Positions 6,465-10,609 of a DNA stretch of 10,609 nucleotides are shown one piece after another (within the stretch, counting starts at the first letter, position 1; every line of letters starts with the position of its first letter). The position numbers were made by a program, and so were the translations under genes. Under the pieces are notes generated by a model. The model ran no database searches. It was not told the DNA's origin and saw nothing but the letters and a program-made list of their open reading frames with translations. The stretch comes from an uncultured Prevotellaceae bacterium (lineage in GTDB: Bacteria > Bacteroidota > Bacteroidia > Bacteroidales > Bacteroidaceae): positions 1 through 10,609 of the forward strand of contig OMXX01000150.1 of assembly GCA_900315105.1 (NCBI GenBank). Reading direction: 5' to 3'.

Positions 6465-8244
6465 TTAGTTCTGGATATTCTTCATTAAAACACTTTAGTT
6501 CTTCATATTTTCTACGAGGGACCTGTTCTTTATTCCAAGCACTTCCTGTACATTCATCTTCCCAACTTACATCGGAAAAAATCATGGTAGTGTGAATCAG
6601 ATGACGGCTTTCAAAAGCATCATCGTCTAAATCCCTAAAGAAGTAGTTGTTCTTTTGTCTAAAATCAGCATCGTTAAATTTCGAGTTGTCTCTTCTATAC
6701 AATAATACTAAGTTGCCAATAGAATGTTCAAAACCATGATATACATGTTTGTCATAAGGACATGTCCATTCCATTTCTTCACGCCACAATTTGATATCAT
6801 CAAGATGCTTTTTGTCCAATTCCTTATCATTCCATCCTAGAGCTTTTCCCTCATCATTTCTATGCCCAATTTTTGATTTGGGATATATATGTTCAAGGGA
6901 ACGATCTCTTTCTATATTGAAATTAAATTTGCGTCCTTTTTGCTTCTGAAGTTGATTATCTTGTTTTATGTTTTGACGAAGTAGCCATCTATATGCGACC
7001 TCATAATCCTGCACAAATAACAAGTCGCTTTCCAGTGCAGTAAGAAAACTCCTTCGAACATCATTATACTTTTCTATGTTATTAGCAACAATATCCTCAT
7101 GATTAACCCCAATAATGGTCCAATCATAATATCGTTTAAGTTCCATTTCTGTTTTTGTATGAGTCTCTTCGTTTTGATTACTTAAGGCAAAAAACCATCT
7201 CAGGAAAGCAAACCTTGACTCCATACGATCTCGGATGTATAGAATAACTCCAAAATAATTATATGATTTTGGATCGTTATATACATCTTCTATACGCTTT
7301 TGAAGAAGTCTCATTTTTTTAAAGACGGCTTTGGCTTGTTTTATGCCTTGCTCGTTAAGCATTTCTTCTCGAAATTCCTTAAAAGAGACTTTGGAATTAT
7401 TGGCTATTAATGGTAAAAGCCAACCAAGTTGTCTTCCATCAGTTCTGAAGAATTTAACTACACTTTCATCATTCCACCAATGTAACCAGTAATCCCATTC
7501 ACGAGCCAAGCGACTTCTCATATCAAGATGCTCTGCTTCTTCGATTCTAGCATCTTTACGAGAGGCACATCTAAGCAATTCTGCTTTTATCAACTCCTCA
7601 TTGGTCATTTTTGCTTTATTACCATTCATCATGGTAAATACTATTTTTGCCTGTTCTTCTGGAATAATAACGAACAAAAACTTTACACTATTAAGGATAA
7701 ATTCCAAGAATTCTTTTTTGTTATAGTCTTTTAGCTCTCTTGTAAATATCCGAAGCGTCCTCTTGAAAAAGAAAATGTCTTGAAATTCTTCTTCTTCATT
7801 CCGATCAACAGATGTAATATCAATACTATTGAGATACTCATTAGACTTTTTTCTTATTTGGTAAGAAATCCCCAAATATTCCTTGTATTCAAGGAACTTT
7901 AGCAAAAGATAAAAAAAGGTCGTACGTTGTTGGCCATCAACAATATTGATGTTATACGAATTCGCAGTTCCATGAACGGTAATACCTTGTAAGAATACAT
8001 CATTATTCTTTACAGAAGAACTCTCTTTTGCATAAGAAAATGCATCTTTTAGGGTCCTGATTAGAAAAGTAACAGAATCAATGTCATCATCTTTCTTTTT
8101 CTGTCCCCAAACGTAACCTCGTTGATAATCAGGTATGACAAAACGTCCTTCGTTATGAAGGAGTCTCAAGTATTCTCCGAGTCTAATTGTTGTGCTATTA
8201 ATCTCTTTTTTTATTCTTTCGGATAGCGGTGGTATTTTTTCCAT
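6445..8244 (-). CDS. DUF262-DUF1524 protein, GmrSD-like restriction endonuclease (599 aa)
   Basis: The N-terminal DUF262 domain shows FVIPDYQRGYVWG (35-47), NIVDGQQRTTFFYLL (100-114) and TMMNGNKAKMTNEELIKAELL across 204-224, the usual strand-helix after the nucleotide site. The C-terminal DUF1524 (HNH-type) nuclease has SLEHIYPKS (449-457), with the catalytic His in the HIxP motif, then HSIGNLVLL (507-515) and DNSKFNDADF (519-528), the N-x-L and N-S-x-x motifs. All expected catalytic positions I can judge are present. The length fits a fused GmrS+GmrD. Known members cut phage DNA carrying modified cytosines or phosphorothioates; the target here cannot be read. It sits directly before a second DUF262 gene, an unusual pairing that suggests a hetero-complex. 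Confidence 0.9.
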   Translation of the reverse strand: MEKIPPLSERIKKEINSTTIRLGEYLRLLHNEGRFVIPDYQRGYVWGQKKKDDDIDSVTFLIRTLKDAFSYAKESSSVKNNDVFLQGITVHGTANSYNINIVDGQQRTTFFYLLLKFLEYKEYLGISYQIRKKSNEYLNSIDITSVDRNEEEEFQDIFFFKRTLRIFTRELKDYNKKEFLEFILNSVKFLFVIIPEEQAKIVFTMMNGNKAKMTNEELIKAELLRCASRKDARIEEAEHLDMRSRLAREWDYWLHWWNDESVVKFFRTDGRQLGWLLPLIANNSKVSFKEFREEMLNEQGIKQAKAVFKKMRLLQKRIEDVYNDPKSYNYFGVILYIRDRMESRFAFLRWFFALSNQNEETHTKTEMELKRYYDWTIIGVNHEDIVANNIEKYNDVRRSFLTALESDLLFVQDYEVAYRWLLRQNIKQDNQLQKQKGRKFNFNIERDRSLEHIYPKSKIGHRNDEGKALGWNDKELDKKHLDDIKLWREEMEWTCPYDKHVYHGFEHSIGNLVLLYRRDNSKFNDADFRQKNNYFFRDLDDDAFESRHLIHTTMIFSDVSWEDECTGSAWNKEQVPRRKYEELKCFNEEYPELNEKNNE

Positions 8245-8322
8245 ATAATTACTTAATGATTATGTTTATAATTTTTTCCTATAATCTTTGTTGAAGATCG
8301 TAGTGATGATAAATACTGATTA

Positions 8323-8820
8323 TTAAACATTCAAAAAAGCTTCTTTATGTTTCATCAGTTTATCAACCACACCTACGACACACTTGCAGATTTGTTCTTC
8401 TGGTACTTGCAAACTGTAGTAATTTGCATCAGATTTGAACTCAGGCAAAATAGAATTTATAAGTTCGCGGATTAAGAGTTGGCTTTGGCTTGCGTTGAAA
8501 TAGAATTGAACCTTGACATCAAGGAATTGCATGATAATGGTAAAATTAGCTAATCCGAGCGTAAATGAAAGATTACCATTGCTGTCCAATTCCATATTAT
8601 AGCCTGCACCCTTCAATGATTGAAGAATGTCTTTACAAATACTATTGTTTTGCTCTGTTCGGATCTCATCTTCAAGTGATGAGATGTCTGAAACATAACC
8701 TTGAAGTTCCTCAATGAGTTCTTCTATGTCATTACCTTTTTCTTCAAGAAGTTCTAGTTTGTCTTTATAAGACAAATCTTTGATTTCTTCTCTTATTTTA
8801 TCAACATCAAAATCTATCAT
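8323..8820 (-). CDS. Protein of unknown function with acidic helical N-terminus (165 aa)
   Basis: No family is recognised. Residues about 5-60 are rich in Glu, Asp, Lys and Leu with heptad-like spacing (LSYKDKLELLEEKGNDIEEL), so a coiled coil or helical hairpin is likely. Residues about 65-165 look globular, with alternating strands such as LSFTLGLANFTIIMQFLDV. There is no signal peptide or membrane segment. The start is an ATG at 8820, 12 bp after the stop of the lead ORF, and 78 bp separate it from the DUF262-DUF1524 gene. Position suggests a structural or sensing partner of the DUF262 proteins, or an antitoxin; neither is shown by sequence. Confidence 0.8.
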   Translation of the reverse strand: MIDFDVDKIREEIKDLSYKDKLELLEEKGNDIEELIEELQGYVSDISSLEDEIRTEQNNSICKDILQSLKGAGYNMELDSNGNLSFTLGLANFTIIMQFLDVKVQFYFNASQSQLLIRELINSILPEFKSDANYYSLQVPEEQICKCVVGVVDKLMKHKEAFLNV

Positions 8821-8832
8821 AACAAATCATTT

Positions 8833-9048
8833 TTAATCCAACTTCTCGAATTCAAAATCATTTGCCGAACAGCACGCTTTCTTGTAGTCAAAACCATAGA
8901 TGCGCATATACTGCTCTTTAACTTCTTCTGCTCCATTGTAGAATGGAGTATTGGTATGTGATTTGGTTGTCACAATAATTGACATTTCTGGTGTCAATAC
9001 AAGTATTTGTTCACTTGATTCATTTAGGTGTAAGATATAATTCTCTAC
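8833..9048 (-). pseudogene. Short lead ORF (50 aa from ATG at 8985), possibly a 5'-damaged gene
   Basis: The minus-strand frame is open for 71 codons, from just after a TGA at 9049-9051 to TAA at 8833-8835. The first ATG in frame is at 8985, giving 50 aa beginning MSIIVTTKSHTNTPFYNGAE and ending with the acidic FEFEKLD. The 21 codons upstream also look coding (VENYILHLNESSEQILVL) but have no usable start. An ATG at 9052, close to the promoter, is in a different frame and stops after 10 codons. A single indel near 9048 would join them. Either the gene is a frameshifted remnant or translation starts at 8985. No family is recognised. It lies 12 bp before the 165-aa gene. Confidence 0.4.
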
Positions 9049-9095
9049 TCATAATAATGTGTTTTTAAGTTATTAGGAATTGTTTTTATCGTGTG

Positions 9096-9127
9096 CAAAT
9101 ATAGTGAATTAATTGCGAACTTGCAAA
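9096..9127 (-). promoter_or_regulatory. Bacteroidota-type promoter of the DUF262 operon
   Basis: On the minus strand, TTTG (9127-9124) is followed after 20 bases by TATATTTG (9103-9096), a full match to the Bacteroides -7 element TAnnTTTG with a -33 TTTG at about the usual distance (about 19-21). Transcription should start near 9089 and read into the lead ORF and the 165-aa, DUF262 and HKD genes. The 346 bp between the 165-aa gene and the RhuM-Fic gene hold this promoter and the lead ORF only. Downstream gene spacing never exceeds 78 bp, so this one promoter could serve the whole operon. Confidence 0.75.
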
Positions 9128-9166
9128 CTTTAGATCCATTTTCTGTTTTTTTATGCCAAACTTTGT

Positions 9167-10165
9167 TTACTCATTTCTCTGATTTATCAGATTTACTACC
9201 ACTTTTACCATCACATCTTTTTCCTCTGTCTTGCTTTCTGCAATCATCAAGGTAAGAGCAACGAGGGTACTATCTGTAAGACGTTTAGAACCATCCTCAC
9301 GATAGAGTATTCCGTTATTATTGAGAAACCAGAGAAACAGCGTTGCGGCTATACGCTTGTTTCCATCGCTAAATGAATGGTTTTTGGTTACAAGATACAA
9401 GAGCATAGCAGCTTTCTCCTCTACACTTGGATACAGTTCTTCTGCTCCAAAGGTTTGATATATCTGTCCGATGCTGCTTTTGAAAGAATCGTCCTTCTCA
9501 TTGCCAAAGAGAGAACTACTTCCGAATTTCTCACGTAATCCCTTGATTGCCTCCATCGCATTCTCATAAGTTGCATGAAAAGGTTCTTCTTTCGTGGTTT
9601 TCTCTATGGTCAGTCGCTCGTAGTCGTAATTGTCGAGGGTATCAAGGGCATAGGTGTAATCGGTAACTACATCAAAGAGAGCATTGGTTTCATCGGTAGA
9701 AATCAATGACTGTTTTTGAATAGTGCGCCCAAGCACACCTACCAATTGGCGAAGCTCTCCTATTTGTTCCTTACGGATACGATCATTGACAGCATAGCCT
9801 TTTACTAAGTATTCCTTTAATACTTTACGTGCCCATATACGAAAGGCTGTACCTCGTTTGCTCTTCACGCGATAGCCTACGGAGATGATAACGTCAAGAT
9901 TGTAGAGCATTAACTCTTGTGTTTGAGTCTTTCCTTCTATAGCACCATGCTGAGTGGTATGTGCAATTTTTACACTTACCTCTTCTCTTTCAAGTTCTTT
10001 TTCCTTAAATACGTTATTGATATGGCGTGTAATGACAGTCCTGTCCTTCTGGAACAATTCAGCCATCTGAGCCTGAGTTAGCCATACAGTCTCGTTCTCA
10101 AGATGGACATCAATCTGCGTCTGTCCGTCTTCCGTTTGATATATTACAACCTGATCCTGTTTCAT
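9167..10165 (-). CDS. RhuM-type protein with C-terminal Fic domain (332 aa)
   Basis: The N-terminal ~125 residues match the RhuM family (named for the Salmonella virulence protein), with ETVWLTQAQMAELFQKDR (25-42), a likely helix-turn-helix, and GYRVKSKRGTAFRIWARKVL. A linker (about 125-190) leads to a Fic/DOC domain whose motif HSFSDGNKR (263-271) matches HxFx(D/E)GN(K/R)xR with catalytic His263. Fic proteins usually transfer AMP or another nucleotide part to a target protein. The length is normal for this fusion, common in Bacteroidota genomes. The gene starts 14 bp after the exonuclease stop, so it is likely in that operon. Toxin, regulatory or effector roles all remain possible. I saw no clear terminator in the short gap before the next promoter. 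Confidence 0.9.
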   Translation of the reverse strand: MKQDQVVIYQTEDGQTQIDVHLENETVWLTQAQMAELFQKDRTVITRHINNVFKEKELEREEVSVKIAHTTQHGAIEGKTQTQELMLYNLDVIISVGYRVKSKRGTAFRIWARKVLKEYLVKGYAVNDRIRKEQIGELRQLVGVLGRTIQKQSLISTDETNALFDVVTDYTYALDTLDNYDYERLTIEKTTKEEPFHATYENAMEAIKGLREKFGSSSLFGNEKDDSFKSSIGQIYQTFGAEELYPSVEEKAAMLLYLVTKNHSFSDGNKRIAATLFLWFLNNNGILYREDGSKRLTDSTLVALTLMIAESKTEEKDVMVKVVVNLINQRNE

Positions 10166-10179
10166 ATTTTATGTAGTTT

Positions 10180-10609
10180 TTATAGTATCTCCCTCGCTAT
10201 CCATGCACAGGCTTCGGCATCGGCAAGGGCGTTGTGGTGGTTCTCAAGACAGTAACCGCATTCGGCGGCTACGGTATGCAACTGGTGGTTGGGAAGATAG
10301 CGGAAAGCACGTCGTGAGGCGCATAGCGTGTCGTAGAACTCGTAATCGGGATAGTCCATACGATAGACACGGAAGATGGCTTTCAGACAGCCTTCGTCAA
10401 ATGGTTTGTTATGAGCCACAAGGGGCAGGCCTTCTATCAATGGCTCTATCTGCGCCCATACCTTCGGGAATACGGGGGCATCGTCGGTGTCTTCTCTACA
10501 TAAGCCATGTACTTGTGAGCACCAGTAGTTGTAATAGTTGGGCTCTGGCTGGATGAGCGAGTAGAAAGAATCTACTATCTCGCCATTCCTTACTATAACT
10601 ACGCCTACT
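10180..10609 (-). CDS. DnaQ-like (DEDDh) 3'-5' exonuclease, C-terminal 142 residues; 5' end outside the window
   Basis: The frame is open from the window edge to the TAA at 10180-10182. The visible part starts VGVVIVRNGEIVDSFYSL, the strand after the ExoI motif (DxET), which itself lies off the window. It then shows VHGL (about 33-36), the ExoII segment LVAHNKPFDEGCL with the second Asp (D71 of the visible part), and the ExoIII motif HNALADAEA with His125 and Asp130. The pattern is that of the exonuclease domain of DNA polymerase III epsilon and related stand-alone exonucleases. The end WIAREIL recurs in the remnant at 3190-3249. The RhuM-Fic gene follows after 14 bp. Confidence 0.9.
   Translation of the reverse strand, partial: VGVVIVRNGEIVDSFYSLIQPEPNYYNYWCSQVHGLCREDTDDAPVFPKVWAQIEPLIEGLPLVAHNKPFDEGCLKAIFRVYRMDYPDYEFYDTLCASRRAFRYLPNHQLHTVAAECGYCLENHHNALADAEACAWIAREIL

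Noticed and set aside
6181..7939. Identical 15-base string in the two DUF262 genes (6181-6195 and 7925-7939)
   Set aside because: It encodes the conserved DGQQR motif in both proteins, and homology outside it is weak at DNA level. Shared protein constraint explains it better than a repeat.
3190..10235. The two exonuclease gene ends as attL/attR direct repeats of an integrated element
   Set aside because: The two DNA copies differ at many positions, unlike a recent site-specific duplication, and no integrase gene lies in the window.
1..10609. CRISPR array, tRNA, rRNA or insertion sequence
   Set aside because: I saw no regularly spaced repeats, no cloverleaf or rRNA-like stretch, and no transposase or terminal inverted repeats.

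Overview
The window looks like chromosomal accessory DNA, or an integrated element, from the Bacteroidota, most likely Bacteroidales of the Prevotella/Bacteroides type. The DNA is AT-rich. Shine-Dalgarno sequences are weak or absent. A good match to the Bacteroides -33/-7 promoter (TTTG, then TAnnTTTG) precedes the main operon, and the polymerase fragment and the RhuM-Fic protein resemble Bacteroidota members of their families. Every gene I can support lies on the minus strand, so transcription runs from high to low coordinates. Family calls rest on motifs read by eye; no database search was possible.

Right edge (9167-10609): the 3' part of a DnaQ-like 3'-5' exonuclease gene, then a full-length RhuM-Fic protein 14 bp downstream. 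A clear promoter follows at 9096-9127.

Centre (3730-9048): this promoter appears to drive a compact operon. In order it holds a short, possibly damaged lead ORF, a 165-aa protein of unknown function with an acidic helical N-terminus, a DUF262+DUF1524 (GmrSD-like, HNH nuclease) protein, a second DUF262 protein without the HNH half, and a single-HKD phospholipase-D-like protein with a cysteine-rich tail. The spacing and overlaps suggest a multigene defence system related to type IV (modification-dependent) restriction.

Scar (3190-3689): three broken genes in a row. The first is a DNPH1-like nucleotide N-glycosidase with an internal deletion and frameshift. The second is the first 22 codons of a HAD-like protein. 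The third is the last 18 codons of a DnaQ-like exonuclease, homologous to the one at the right edge.

Two-gene unit (1572-3162): a strongly acidic 110-aa protein overlaps the start of a 399-aa protein with uracil-DNA-glycosylase-superfamily motifs plus an unassigned C-terminal region. An intrinsic terminator closes the unit.

Left edge (1-1543): a short DnaB-like ATPase without the DnaB N-terminal domain, three very small ORFs, and the N-terminus of a divergent DnaE-type DNA polymerase III alpha subunit with substituted PHP-domain residues. This looks like a mobile-element replication module or an extra polymerase cassette.

Taken together, the GmrSD-like proteins, the glycosylase-like protein and the decayed DNPH1-like protein all belong to families that act on modified DNA or modified nucleotides. 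My working hypothesis is an island directed against DNA with modified bases. This is inference from family membership and proximity only.
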